A stretch of DNA of 64,000 bases from Mantis religiosa (Eukaryota; Arthropoda; Insecta; Mantodea; Mantidae), in NCBI GenBank assembly GCA_030765055.1, contig CM060958.1, positions 107,411,127-107,475,126 on the forward strand. Reading direction: 5' to 3'. Positions 1 through 10,452 of this stretch are shown here, piece after piece. The position numbers and the translations under genes were made by a program. Under the pieces are notes generated by a model. It worked only from the letters and a program-made list of their open reading frames with translations. It had not been told where the DNA came from and did not search any database. Each line of letters starts with the position of its first letter. The first letter of the stretch is position 1.

Positions 1-18
1 AGCCCAAAATTAATATCA

Positions 19-371
19 TTTTGAGTCAAACTAATACTCAATGCTCCACTTATTGCTAATATTTACCTAGAATGCATTTCATTAGGATTTTTCTAACATC
101 ATCAGCTGTTGTCAACTAATGGATGTTGGTTTGGTGAACTCATTTCATAAAGAAATATGAAAGAAAATTGTTTAATTTCGACACTACCTTTGAAAAAACC
201 TGAAACTTCAAGTTCATCAAGATACCGACAGATGCACCTATCGCCTCCAATGAGTTCACCAAACCAACATCCATTAGCTGACAACAGCTGATGTTAGGAA
301 GATCCTAACAAAAAGTGTTCTAGGTAAATACTAGCAATAAGTGGAGCATTGAGTATTAGTTCGACTCAAAA
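19..371. repeat. Foldback (MITE-like) element
   Basis: Bases 19-148 and 250-371 are inverted copies of each other. The outer ends read ttttgagtc and gactcaaaa, and the arms share landmarks such as aatactcaatgctccac and gatgttggtttggtgaactc. A loop of about 100 bases separates them and has no convincing coding potential. This is the shape of a non-autonomous hairpin DNA element; the superfamily cannot be named because I could not fix a target-site duplication. The arms differ at several positions and by small indels, so it is not recent. Confidence 0.75.
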
Positions 372-372
372 T

Positions 373-2472
373 TATATTATATTACAGTACTTTGAAAATT
401 ACTCACTGGTTATGCTGGGAGAAGTATTCCAGCCTGTCACTGATTTAGTCACATAACATACTTGTTAGTAAAGCGGTATAGTCCTTGCAGAAAAATGTCA
501 CACAATTTACCTGGCTGAGTGAGTTGTGCAAATCTGTTCATATTAATGCAGGCATAATTGCAGATATTGTAAATAAATTTATTTGAGTTATTCAATACCA
601 GATGGACTGTCTTCGCCAGGGACATTTAGAACGAATGTCATGCTTTTCTGTAAGCATTTTCTGTTTGTTGTAGTCTATTCCATTTAAAATCCAGTTCTCT
701 CACTATTCTGTTTAAGGATGACATACTGCTCTGAAAGTTAAATGCTTTCTCTTAAAATAATAAGTAATTTAGTTATTGTAGGAGACCCTTTTTCCTGAGC
801 ATAAAATTTTTGAATTCTTCTTCTAGTGACACATTCAGCAAAGTCATATCTTATGTGCACTTTAGCCTTTCAAATATTTTTGAAAGAACCTTCTGATGTA
901 ACAAGTTTTTCTTTATATATGCTCATACATTTAAAACAATTTCTCGACTCTGACTGTAATGTTTTGGATCCTAATTTACAAAGTATACTGATGACAATTA
1001 TTTATTTTTTTAACCTATAAATTAGCAAGGACTTTGCCTCGGATGCTGATGAAATCACTTATTACTTACTTCCCCCCTTCCCTCACTACCTGCAGTGTGT
1101 GATTTCATTATGCAGTATTATATGAACTGGTGAAAGAGATAATAGATTTAGTCGAGGCAAGAACGTGATACTGTTACTTTCCTGGATTGCTGCGGTCAGT
1201 ATCAATGAACAGGAGTGGTGAAAGTTATACTGCAGATCCTCTTGTTTGTAGAATACTTTTATCTAAACTTTCCAAGTAAAATAATTAACGACGTGTTTTA
1301 ACTGGAATATGCTTTTACCTGCATTAAATCTAAATTCACTTTATTTCACTGACAGATGTAGGGAAATGAGTTCCTGGTATGCATATAAACTTAAAATAGT
1401 GTAACGTTAAAGTCTGTTGCTTTAATTAGTTTTGATGTATTATTACTAATTCGAATTTTAACTCTTATTTTACTTTTTTTTCTCCTTCCTAATTACTGCC
1501 TAGCTTATGTGCAAATAATCTGACTATTTATGCAGGGTGTGTTCTGCTCAGCTTGTCTGGTGCCCTTACCTTATTGAACCACTGTTAGCCCTCCAACAGT
1601 CTTAACCCACTTTGTTTATTCTTTACCTTTCCTTTTTTTCCTTTCTAACATCTCTTTTCTAATCCAATTTGACTTTCCTTAAAAACATACCCATTTTCTG
1701 TTTTTCTTTCCTCTTGTCAATATTTTTGTAGGTACAGTTTTTTCAAGTATGATATTTTGACCCATTTTGTCTCCCATATTTTTTGTCCCCATATTGTTAG
1801 TTCCTTACATTGTGTCACTTCAAGTACCTTATTCTCTTCCAAGTTAATCCTTCCCATTTCTGTCTCCTTCAATGGTCAAACTTTATTTTCCCCTCTTTCC
1901 TTTTATTAGCCTGTAAAATCTCAGCGATTTTTGTCTTCTAAACCGCTCTAAATTTGTCTTTCTACATTCTATACTAATTCTTATTGTCTTCCAATAATAA
2001 ATTTGAAGCTTTGGATCCTGGTTAAATTAGTAAATTATAGATCAATTTTAACAGAAAATAAGGTAAATGAAATTGGTTCCAATATGGAGTAAGTTCCTTG
2101 AAAATGGCTAAACAAATCAGCCTAAAAAATCATTCTGAACACAAATGACATTGGGCTTCAGAAAATGATGTGCTATTGTCTGAAACACCTCACTATGATC
2201 TGAGGTGTAAAATAAGTGCTAAAAATAGGACCCTTTTGTTTAATGAAACATTAAGAAATATGCTGCTGGTTATAGAGGTAAGGATTTTAATGTACCTCTG
2301 TCTGCACCACTTCACCAGTAACTTTGATTCTCCCACATAGCAGAGAGAGCTCCTGAATATGTTACCACCAACAGGGTTACCACAAATGACCTGTGAGTTG
2401 CAGCAGTTCTTCATGCAAGCATTTGTGTGAGAACACTTGATGTCTGCAGAATGTGTGATGAAATTTGTTTTA
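373..2472. other. AT-rich non-coding stretch, probable intron
   Basis: I see no coding region, terminal repeat or tRNA-like element in these 2.1 kb. Bases about 1440-2000 are strongly pyrimidine-rich on the plus strand. The stretch lies upstream of the first visible UBE2O exon and is most simply part of the preceding intron. Confidence 0.5.
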
Positions 2473-3045
2473 AATGGAAAGTAATTGTTCTTTTACAATA
2501 GCCATGTGTAGGCTAAAGTTTGGAAAGGTAGAATCAAGCTGAAAAATTGCCCACCTCGGTAGCGTAGATGGTAGCCTGTCTGTCTCACATTCAAGAGGCC
2601 CCGAGTTCGAATCTCGGTTAGGGCAAGTTGCCTGGATAAGGTTTTTTCCGGGGTTTTACCTTATCCTGCTAGAAGAATGTCAGGTAACTCTAAGCTTCAT
2701 GGACCCCGGACTCATTTGAGCATCATTTCACCCATTTCATTCATTGTCCGATATGACTTAATGTTGGAGGACGTAAATTATTTAAAACAAAATAACTGAA
2801 AAATTCAATGCCATAGACAGGATTTGAACCATGGATCTTCCAGACTCCATCCAGTTGCTCTTAACCATTGAGCTACCATGGCAACATGCCAGCACAACAT
2901 TAAATTATCCAACTGACTTTATTTATCCCGGTAAACCACTAGGAGTTCTCATTCACATGAGACAACTACTTTAATAGCAACTTACAATGCATAAGTACTT
3001 ACGTCCCAGGCCTCATAGCTACCACTATTAGGTTAATTGATGGAA
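2473..3045 (-). repeat. Family C tRNA-like foldback repeat, split by a SINE
   Basis: Minus-strand copy of the family seen best at 16283 and 48183. Read on the minus strand, it has the head with 'cctgggac...agtacttac', a tRNA-like block whose B box on the plus strand reads ggatttgaacc (about 2820), and the tail ending in 'gaatttttcag'. The family A SINE at 2549-2795 is inserted in the tail. At 3033-3045 the terminal motif ttaattgatggaa is reached, and a second partial copy follows directly. Confidence 0.65.
2549..2795 (+). repeat. tRNA-derived SINE, family A
   Basis: Begins gcccacctcggtagcg, continues with an A-box-like 'tagatggtagc' and a clear B box gagttcgaatctc, then a body 'ataaggttttttccggggtt' and 'ggaccccggactcatttgag', ending 'ggaggacgtaaatt' and an A-rich tail. 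It is flanked by a 10-bp duplication ctgaaaaatt at 2539-2548 and 2796-2805. Other copies of the same body lie at 18213-18456 (minus) and 21377-21639. It is nested in a family C repeat, so it is younger than that copy. Confidence 0.85.
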
Positions 3046-3150
3046 AGTGTTCTTTCAACTAGCCATGTGTAGGACTAGGTTTGGAAAGATAGACTGAAAA
3101 ATTAATGCCATATCCAGTATTTGAAATATAGATCTTCCAGTCTCCATCTT
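3033..3150 (-). repeat. Partial family C repeat
   Basis: Starts ttaattgatggaaagtg, has 'tagccatgtgtagg' and 'agactgaaaaatt', then a decayed tRNA-like block, and stops near 3150. It is a tail fragment arranged in tandem with the preceding copy. Confidence 0.5.
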
Positions 3151-3199
3151 TTGTTTTAAATGACTATTATTTCAATCTGCTGTATTTATTTTCAGCATG

Positions 3200-3970
3200 T
3201 TGAAAATTTAAAAAAGAATATGCTATCTTATAATACAGTTTGATTACATTATATGTCTTGAACTTTTATACAACATTTTATGGAAAAACTTAACATATAC
3301 CAATCCAATGGTGAAATGATAAAACATTTTGGACCAACAACTTCGAAATTGTGCTTAAAAATATTTAATTTAATCTGGGAAATCTCTGTACCATCTACCG
3401 GGAGGAAAGGAGTAATTAAACCAATTTTAAAGGAAAAAACCAGCAAACTGGATTGAGAACTATTGTCCTATTACACTAACAAGTATGCTAGCCAAAGTGA
3501 TGGAAAGAATGGTTGGGAATGGACTTAATTGGTATCTTGATACTCAAAACTTAATAACAGAAGCTCAAGCTGGTTTTAGAAAATACCATTCAACAATTCA
3601 ACAAATAGTGAAATTAAGCCAACATATTAAAAAATAAACAGTATATAGTAGCCATTTTTGTAGACTTCGAAAAAGCATATGACTCTGTATCAAAATTAAA
3701 ATTATTAAAGAAAATGTTGCAAATTGGAATAGGAGGAAAAATGCAAAGATTCTGCACAGCTAAATAAAATGGAACTTTCTCAAAATTCAAACAAATAAAC
3801 AGGGGATTACCCCAAGGAGTGGTCTCAAGTACAACTCTCTTCAGTATAAAGATAAATGACCTTCCATCCAAATTAAATGACGTATAAAACATTTAGTGTG
3901 CACTATATGCAAGCGATCTAGTAATCTGAACATCTGCACCACACAAGAAACATGCAGATCTAAGCAAGCA
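3200..3970 (+). pseudogene. LINE reverse transcriptase fragment (RNase H-bearing LINE, part 1)
   Basis: Conceptual translation in shifting frames gives reverse transcriptase hallmarks in the right order: a start like 'KGVIKPILKE', then 'ITEAQAGFRKYHST', then the first catalytic block 'IVAIFVDFEKAYDSVSKL', then 'RGLPQGVVSS'. Stops and frameshifts break it throughout. The order continues into the thumb region at 4985-5464 and an RNase H domain at 6506-7160, after removing three later insertions (family C and PLE pieces with an LTR, and a TIR element). The RNase H domain points to the I/Jockey-like side of the non-LTR retrotransposons. Dead copy. Confidence 0.7.
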
Positions 3971-3974
3971 AATG

Positions 3975-4080
3975 AATTAAGTTAATTGATGGAAGAATGA
4001 ATAATTTCCATCAATTAACTTAATAATAATGATTTAATGATGAAGCCTGGGAATCGAGTACTTACAATAGTAAGTCAAAC
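3975..4080 (+). repeat. Family C repeat, palindromic head only
   Basis: A perfect short hairpin agttaattgatggaa ... ttccatcaattaact at about 3979-4020 is followed by 'gatgaagcctgggaatcgag' and 'acttacaatagtaagtc', which is the head of family C. It stops where a PLE fragment starts near 4090. The same hairpin head recurs at 48183-48300. Confidence 0.6.
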
Positions 4081-4089
4081 TAGTAGTCA

Positions 4090-4965
4090 TAGGTCAAACT
4101 AAAAGAAACCTAAAAACCAGAGTCAAAGAGCACTTTAGAAACATAAAAATGAAACAAGAAGATAAGTCGGCAGTAACATTTCATTTTTGGAATGAAAACC
4201 ATGACATTGATCCAAATCCAAAATTACTAAAAGGAGTGATAAATCGAAATAAACTGACATGGGAGAACATATTGTGACTCTGTGGGTTCGTAGAATTAAA
4301 AGTCCAATTTGCAGAAATTCCAGTATGCTCTTTATTTCCATAGAAATACACTTTGGTCAACCCTTACAGTAGCAGAATTACGTCACATACTCAATTACAA
4401 TCTTCCAGTTCATCTGCCACACCCACAGAGAGTTCACTTTCAAAATACAGCTGCACGATTATCAAGTTCCATTTTGACTCTCTTATTACGACTCACGGCT
4501 CTTATATAGCTCCGCTCACTGTTCGAGAAATTACCGATATTTTCTGTAACAAACAAGACAGCACTAGAACCTTCTAATTATCTAACTTTATCTGTTTCGG
4601 CAAGCCTTTTTATCTCCGCCCGGCATTATCTGTCCCTTATCTCTGCGCTGCACTGTCTCTGTCGGCTGCCAGATGCAACAATATTCATATGGTAAAATAA
4701 GTACCAAGTAATGAACTTTGAAATCCCACGTCTAGATAATTTGACAAAGAAGTTCATAGTTCCACTGCCAGAGAGAAGAGAGCAGACGGCAACAGACAGT
4801 TGGAAAGAGGTTGATAATGGAGGTGATGGCTTCCGAAACTAGTCCCTCAGAAATATAAAAATGTAAGTGATGAAGTGTCAAAAAGCCGACTACAAATAGT
4901 TTTTTCTTTTTTTTTTTTTCAATTAACTTGGAAAACTCATATAAAAACAATCACAGTGAAAAACA
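4090..4965 (+). pseudogene. PLE family 1, 3' fragment with GIY-YIG C-terminus (split by solo LTR)
   Basis: Translation gives the end of the GIY-YIG endonuclease region of a Penelope-like element: 'LKTRVKEHFRN', 'HFWNENHDIDPNPKLLKGVI', then 'TWENI'. At 4272 it is broken by a solo LTR and resumes at 4681 with 'NFEIP...RLDNLTKKFIVPLP'. The 3' end has the conserved motif ttgataatggagg...cttccgaaactagt (4811-4840). It is 5' truncated and frame-disrupted, and is closely related to the near-intact copies at 52-56 kb. Confidence 0.8.
4273..4680. mobile_element. Solo LTR of the Ty3/gypsy family
   Basis: 408 bp, starting TGTGACTCTGTGGGTTCG and ending in ACA, clearly related to the LTRs at 23265-23772 and 28491-29002 but diverged. 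It sits inside a PLE whose sequence is continuous once the LTR is removed. The flanking 4-bp duplication is ATAT at 4269-4272 and 4681-4684. A lone LTR normally results from recombination between two LTRs of a full element. Confidence 0.85.
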
Positions 4966-4984
4966 CAACAATGATTAAGTATAA

Positions 4985-5464
4985 TGAAAAGATTAGCAAG
5001 CAGTAAGTGAGGCTGCTGAAAAATTACCTTAAACATAACATACAAAACATATATAAAACCAATACTGCAATATGGAGGTGAAGCTCTAGTAGCAGTTACC
5101 AAATCTAAACTAAATGAAATTGAGAAGTTGCAAAATCAACCACTGAGAATAATTACAGGAGGCATTAAAACTACACCGATCACTATAGTGCAGATAATCA
5201 CAGAAAATTCACCCATATACAGTGAAAGAGAAGCAAGCCCTAATTTCACATGAAAAACTAGAAACTGCCTTTTAACATATACTGGAATATACTACAAATA
5301 AACACAAAAAAATCTCAAAATCCAAGAAAATTACATACAAAAAATAAATAATATATAGAATATAAGGAAGAAGTATAACATACCATCAAATACTAAAATT
5401 GAAAAACATACCACTCCGAAGATGCCTCTTCCATCAAACGGAAATTAACCTATAAGATCAACTA
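4985..5464 (+). pseudogene. LINE fragment, part 2 (RT thumb region)
   Basis: Translation gives 'YIKPILQYGGEALVAVTKSKL', 'EIEKLQNQPLRIITGG' and 'TPITIVQIITENSPIYSERE', typical of the region after the RT domain of Jockey/I-type LINEs. It belongs to the same broken element as 3200-3970 and 6506-7160. Several stops are present. Confidence 0.65.
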
Positions 5465-6505
5465 TGCTGGTCGCCAAACTAGAATGTGATTGACAGTTAG
5501 TAACTACATGGAAGAACGCTCTAAATAAATGGGAGGGGATGAGTACGTCATTCATAACGGTTGTCATGGTAACGATTAGAGGGACCAATTAGAGTCCAGA
5601 CGTCTCCATGACAATGTTAGATGCTAAACCTTGGTTGCCGATATTCTAACACGTGCTTAGCATGACTTGCAGACAGGCGAGTTATGCAAATGCTGCAGTA
5701 AATGCAATACCTAGGTTTTTATTTCTCTTCTGATAATGCTGCATAAACAGAATGCCCTTACAGTTAGAGATCCTGTACTGGCAAGTTACTTTGCATTTTA
5801 TTTGTGGCAGTTTGCCTTGGTTTACGTGTGTGTGAGTTTGTGTATCTGTGCGCATGTTGTGATCATTTGCAATTGTGTTTAATGAATGTTTAATTATGTC
5901 TAAATATATTGACAAGCGAAAACCTGAACGTGCTCAGGAACCAAATAAAACTGTATTTGGTAAAGATATTCCAATTAAAGGACATACACGGGAAATAATA
6001 TGCTCTGTGAAAGAATACTTTGAAGAGGAGAAATTGAAAGGGGAGTCTAGTATTCCATTCACTAAGTGCTTGATAGGACTTCCCGTGCTGTAGGTATCAG
6101 TAAGGGCATTAAGTTAAGATTGGGATAGAAAAGTATTTTAAAGAAGAAAGACATTGGGGTATGAATTAGAAACTCCCGGAAAAAATTATGTAAGCGGCAT
6201 TTCCGACTTCAATAAGCATCAAAATGTCACAGGTATGCCTTCCATGCCTCTTTTGTTATGATCTTTACATTGATGTGTTCTTGCATGTTCTAGCGTTTGT
6301 ATGTAGATCCACGACTGTACTATTGTCTTTGTGTACAGCATTATAAATAATGAATAATAATAATAATAAAATACCAATTGCAGTCGCAACTGAATCACCT
6401 TTGCACGCATAATCCTATCGCACTCTCCACGTGGCAGCAATAAGCAGCATTGTCGCCTCTCTCTCCATACAAAATGTCAATCACTTTCTAGATTGGCGAC
6501 CAGTA
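5465..6505 (+). mobile_element. TIR DNA transposon, IS630/Tc1-like, internally deleted
   Basis: The ends are imperfect inverted repeats of about 30 bp, tgctggtcgccaaactagaa on the left against tactggtcgccaatctagaa on the reverse complement of the right, flanked by a TA duplication (5463-5464, 6506-6507). An ORF at 5887-6093 gives an N-terminal transposase region with 'KGHTREIICSVKEYFEEEKL', like the N-terminus of the element at 36.2-38.3 kb. The catalytic half is absent. The element is inserted between the RT and RNase H parts of a LINE. Confidence 0.75.
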
Positions 6506-7160
6506 TAATTGAAAACATTACAGCTAAGAAAAATTATGATTTACTGCAATTGAAATTATTAGTCTTGGAAACAATTCATATGCGATTCCCAAAACAAGAA
6601 TGGTTACATATTTACACAGATGGTTCTCTTAGGAGATAAATAGAAATGTTGAAGCTGGCATACATGTTAACTATTTAATGTATATCTATAGGCACAAATG
6701 CAACAAACTTTGATGGAGAGATAGCAGCCATTAATACCAGCTTAAAACAACTTTTTAACTCTATTAATACAACAAGGCAACCATATTCTGTGATTCAAAA
6801 TCTGCCTTCCTCACAAGCAATAATAAATCAGTACTCATATGATAGCACAATAAATTAAATAACCCATTCAATTAAGATACTTTAAAACTGAGGTAAACAA
6901 ATAATACAAATGATTCCAACACATGTAGGATTGGCAGGAAATGAACAAACTGATATACTAGCAGAAAAAAGGCACACACGTCAAACAGGATAGAAACAAG
7001 ATTTTATCTTTCCACTCTGCCAAATCACAAATTAGTAATAATATAAAAGCATTTCAACAAGAAGAGTTTAAAACTGCAAGTGTGGATAAAAAATGGAGTA
7101 TCATTCTGGAAGACAAAAAATTCATTCCTAATTACCCATGAATAAAATCAGTGGCAATAT
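6506..7160 (+). pseudogene. LINE fragment, part 3 (RNase H domain)
   Basis: Translation shows RNase H signatures in order: 'EWLHIYTDGSL', 'NFDGEIAAINTSLKQLF', 'CDSKSAFLT' and 'MIPTHVGLAGNEQTDILAEK'. Frames are broken. Together with the RT and thumb pieces upstream it reconstructs the layout of one RNase H-bearing LINE cut by later insertions. Confidence 0.7.
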
Positions 7161-7165
7161 TTCCA

Positions 7166-7193
7166 CTAACTACTGGTTATGACGTGATAAGAT

Positions 7194-7241
<48 letters not shown>

Positions 7242-7870
7242 TCCCACAGTGCACCCTCTGTCAACTCCAAATTCAATTCTGGACAAAGAACAGTTTTGGA
7301 TTTCATTAAATTGTTTAATCTCTCGTAAAGGTGCGATTCAACGTTCTGCCAAACTTGCGTGCGTAAGTGATTACCTAGAAATATATGAAGACGGTATAGC
7401 TCTAATTCCCATTGACGTAATTTATTGTAATGTTTTTTAATTTCCAATTTTAGTATACTTTTTTCTGTGGTTCTTTGATGTTGGTTGTTCTGATTGTAAC
7501 AAACTATTTTACGTACAAACATCGGAGATAGTTTGAGTTTCAGGCATTTTTTCCAAAATATAATGTTGGCTGCAGTGTTTCTCTTTTTTACTTGTAAGTA
7601 AATTCACGTTGAAGGCCATGAGGTTATTGACATCGTTGTGGTCATCTCATATGGTCGCCATATTGCTTTTTTTAGTTTGTGAAAACCTTTTTATAATTTG
7701 AATAGTTACAAATAAAAGCATTATTAACAGTAAAGCTAATTTCATGTATAAAGACTGAAATTGAGTCATACCTTTTAAAACTTGTAACTTCACTCACGTC
7801 CTGTTAAGAAATCAGGAACGTTTTCGAGACTGTTGCAGTCTCATCATCAGCTGATTAGTGACTCATTACA
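7166..7870 (-). pseudogene. PLE family 4, 5' pLTR and N-terminal ORF fragment
   Basis: On the minus strand a terminal region (about 7870 to 7740) carries the motif CTGATGA-T-gagact...agtctc-GAAA at 7820-7850. It is followed by a sequence 'gacgtgagtgaagtt ... ggtatgactca' that is almost identical to the PLE 3' end at 45183-45244. Downstream, a minus-strand ORF (7522 to about 7240) encodes an uncharacterised basic stretch, 'EIKKHYNKLRQWELELYRLH', before running into a (TA)n tract. The same terminal sequence at the 5' end here and at a 3' end elsewhere is the pseudo-LTR arrangement known for Penelope-like elements. Assigning the ORF to the PLE N-terminus is inference from its position. Confidence 0.6.
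7195..7238. repeat. (TA)n microsatellite
   Basis: Uninterrupted TA dinucleotides at the truncation edge of the PLE fragment. The 'YIYIYI' it adds to the minus-strand reading frame is not real protein. Confidence 0.95.
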
Positions 7871-7879
7871 GTAGGTTGT

Positions 7880-8319
7880 TATCTGGAAAGAACATTTACT
7901 ACTATGCCGAACAAATCCAAAAATAGGAAATCTTTACACACAACTAATATCTTATTATTGGGATGCCAGATGGAGAATGGATGAAGTCCAAGATTCAGAG
8001 CATTAGCAAACAACCTTATTTTACAGATATACAAGATATATCAATACAATATATATCAATACAATATATTTGTTAATCATAAATTTTGCATTTTTATTCA
8101 TTTTGTAATGCACGATTTATACATAAAAACACTATTTTCAAATTATTATTTTGTGATTCGTAAGAAAATCTTACGTGATAGAGAAAATTGGACAGCAGCA
8201 TTCAATTTACCACACCAAAATTAGTTAAAAACTCAGATTGCAAACCGGCAAACAAAAGTTACTTTTTGCATGACAGTGTTATTTAGTATGTTTTATGTCT
8301 GCAAGCTATAATGTAATAA
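7880..8319. other. Non-coding stretch
   Basis: AT-rich sequence with a short duplicated 'atatcaatacaata' around 8037-8070. No coding potential or terminal repeat seen. Confidence 0.5.
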
Positions 8320-9640
8320 AGTATATATAGACAAAATAAAAATAAATCTGGAAACCAGGCTAAAGAAACATATGAGATGCTTAAAATACCAACAGGTGAA
8401 CAAATCTGCAGTTTCACATCATTTCTGGATGACCAACCACAACATACCGAACATTACACTAATCAAACCTACCAATTTATGGAGGAGAATTGAACACATG
8501 GAGAAGATCATTTTTAAATACAACAATAGTTAATGATTATTAATTTTTAGATGAGTCGTATCTTGATCCAGCGGTGTGGGTAATTCTGGGGTTGCTGCTG
8601 CCATCTGTTGATTTAGTGATGAACTTAAATGTGGGATTCTCTTCTGGCGGGATTTCAAACTTCATAAGTTGGTTTTTATGTTTTTCTATGTATATCCTCT
8701 CCCATATGACGAGTTCACTATGTTTTTGTACGTATTTTAGTAATTCTGTGCTATCTTCAATTTCATGATTGACCAGAAATGAGCTGCTATTGCGGACTTA
8801 TCAATATTTTTGTATCTTAAGTGCCTGAAGTGTTCTTTCTTTCTAGTGCCTATGTTTCTTTTTGTCCTCCCTTGTTCCTTTTTGACTGTGAAAAAATTTA
8901 CATAGGGAGGACAAAAAGAAACATAGGCACTAGAAAGAAAGAACACTTCAGGCACTTAAGATAAAAAATATTGATAAGTCCGCAATAGCTCATTTCTGGC
9001 CTGAAAATCATGAAATTGAAGATAGCACAGAATTACTAAATTACGTACAAAAACATAGTGAACTCATCATATGGGAGAGGATATACATAGAAAAACATAA
9101 AAACCAACTTATGAAGTTTGAAATCCCGCCAGAAGAGAATCCCACATTTAATTAAGTTCATCCCACATTTAATTAAGTTCATCACTAAATCAACAGATGG
9201 CAGCAGCAACCCCAGAATTACCCACACCGCTGGATCAAGCTTTAGTCGCATAAGAGCCGTAGATGCAAACGATGATTTGCGAAACATGTCCTCAAAATAG
9301 GTACGAAAGTGAAGCAGATGTGTAATAAATATGACTCATCTAAAAATTAATAATTTTTCGCTTCACTGTGGTGTTCCAATACAGTTAAATCTCGATATAA
9401 TAGTTAATGAATTTTGGTTTACCCCACTTTAAATGGAATGTACTTCCATGTATTTCAAATGGAAGTACATTTCACTGCCACATGATGCCACCATGATAGA
9501 TGACCAGCACAACAGAAACACCAACCGGATCAGTTGGAATGCATTCTGAAGATGGGAACACATGTTCCCAAAACAGAGATTTAAAAAAAGTGATGTTGGT
9601 GTTATAGTGCTGATTCATCTTAAGTAAATTACATATGCCA
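8320..9640 (+). pseudogene. PLE family 2, 3' fragment (split by a PLE family 3 pair)
   Basis: Bases 8320-8536 translate to a decayed GIY-YIG C-terminal region ('LETRLKKHMRCLKYQQ', 'SHHFWMTNHNI'). The element resumes after 9411 and ends with CTGAAGA-T-gggaac...gttccc at 9546-9569, followed by 'gtgatgttggtgttatagtgctgattcatcttaa' in pieces. The related copy at 47.6-48.0 kb is continuous across the point where this one is interrupted. 5' truncated and dead. Confidence 0.75.
8537..9398. mobile_element. Head-to-head pair of truncated PLE family 3 copies
   Basis: The left arm (about 8550-8887, minus) and right arm (about 8908-9350, plus) are inverted copies joined at their truncated 5' ends by a few tens of bases. 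The right arm encodes the C-terminal GIY-YIG part: 'CEKIYIGRTKRN', 'TRKKEHFRHLRYKNIDKSAIAAHFW', 'WERIYIEKHKNQLMKFEIPPEE'. The right arm also has a short tandem duplication of 'cacatttaattaagttcatc' (9147-9185). Both arms end outward in 'gatgagtc'-type termini. The whole unit is bounded by the 12-bp duplication aatagttaatga at 8525-8536 and 9399-9410, so it entered as one unit. Confidence 0.85.
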
Positions 9641-9726
9641 GTTAACCCCTTTAATTATATAAAATATGTGTGTCCAGAATTTTGCATGGGAATGTTGCCT
9701 CACATTTCTGAATAACCTCATTCATA

Positions 9727-9966
9727 AATATTAAAAGCAGAAGCATTATTAACAGTGAAGTATTCTTCATTTTTGAGTTTGATTAATGAGTCACTATGTT
9801 TACCCTCTAACTTCACTTACTATGTTGTATAATCGAAACGTTTTCAAGATCATTCGATCTCCAAACAGCTGAGGATGAGATCAAATGATCTTGAAAACGT
9901 TTCGATTATACAACAACATAGTAAGTGAAATTGAGTGTAAACATAGTGACTTTAATCAAACTCAAA
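9727..9966. mobile_element. Palindromic pair of PLE family 5 3' ends
   Basis: Two inverted copies of a PLE terminal region, sharing 'gagtttgatta', 'actatgtttac' and 'tataatcgaaacgttttcaagatc', face each other around 9860. The plus-strand arm contains CTGAGGA-T-gagatc...gatctt-GAAAA at 9869-9896. The unit is flanked by a 13-bp duplication aacctcattcata (9714-9726 and 9967-9979). No coding sequence remains. Its outer left sequence 'gcattattaacagt' matches the terminal region of the family 4 copy at 7.7 kb. Confidence 0.75.
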
Positions 9967-10452
9967 AACCTCATTCATATTTCAAATGATGACTTACTTG
10001 CAATTAATAGGATTTCCTTTCTTCATTTTTCTTCTCTCATGCAAAGGGTTATTTGGTGACATTTGTTCATGTCTATAATATAAAATAAGTGTAATGAAAT
10101 ATTAAGGGCACTTTTTATATTTTGAGCCTTGACAACCATGAATGTTGTAGGTGCCATCTGATGTTTCCAATGGAAAATTTGACATTGTTGACTATGTTCT
10201 ACTTCAGACATTTTGTCAATAGAGCATTTGTGTCTCAACAAAAACATGGAATTAACTCGTGAAAATGTTGGTGCAATGATTTATTACGACTTTTGATGTG
10301 GATTAGCAGGACGAGTACGTCAATCAACTAACCTCCACATTTGGTGACGAAGCTTCACCCTTTGCCACTGTGAAACTTGGGTATAACGACTTTAATCCTG
10401 GCTGCGTGCACTCAATGATGAAGTTTGTGAAGGTTGTCCAAAATCAGTTGAT

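Noticed and set aside
2549..2640. tRNA gene candidates at the SINE heads (also 21377, 30677, 34290, 48450)
   Set aside because: They have A and B boxes but no good cloverleaf with intact acceptor stem and anticodon arm, and each continues into a shared repeat body.
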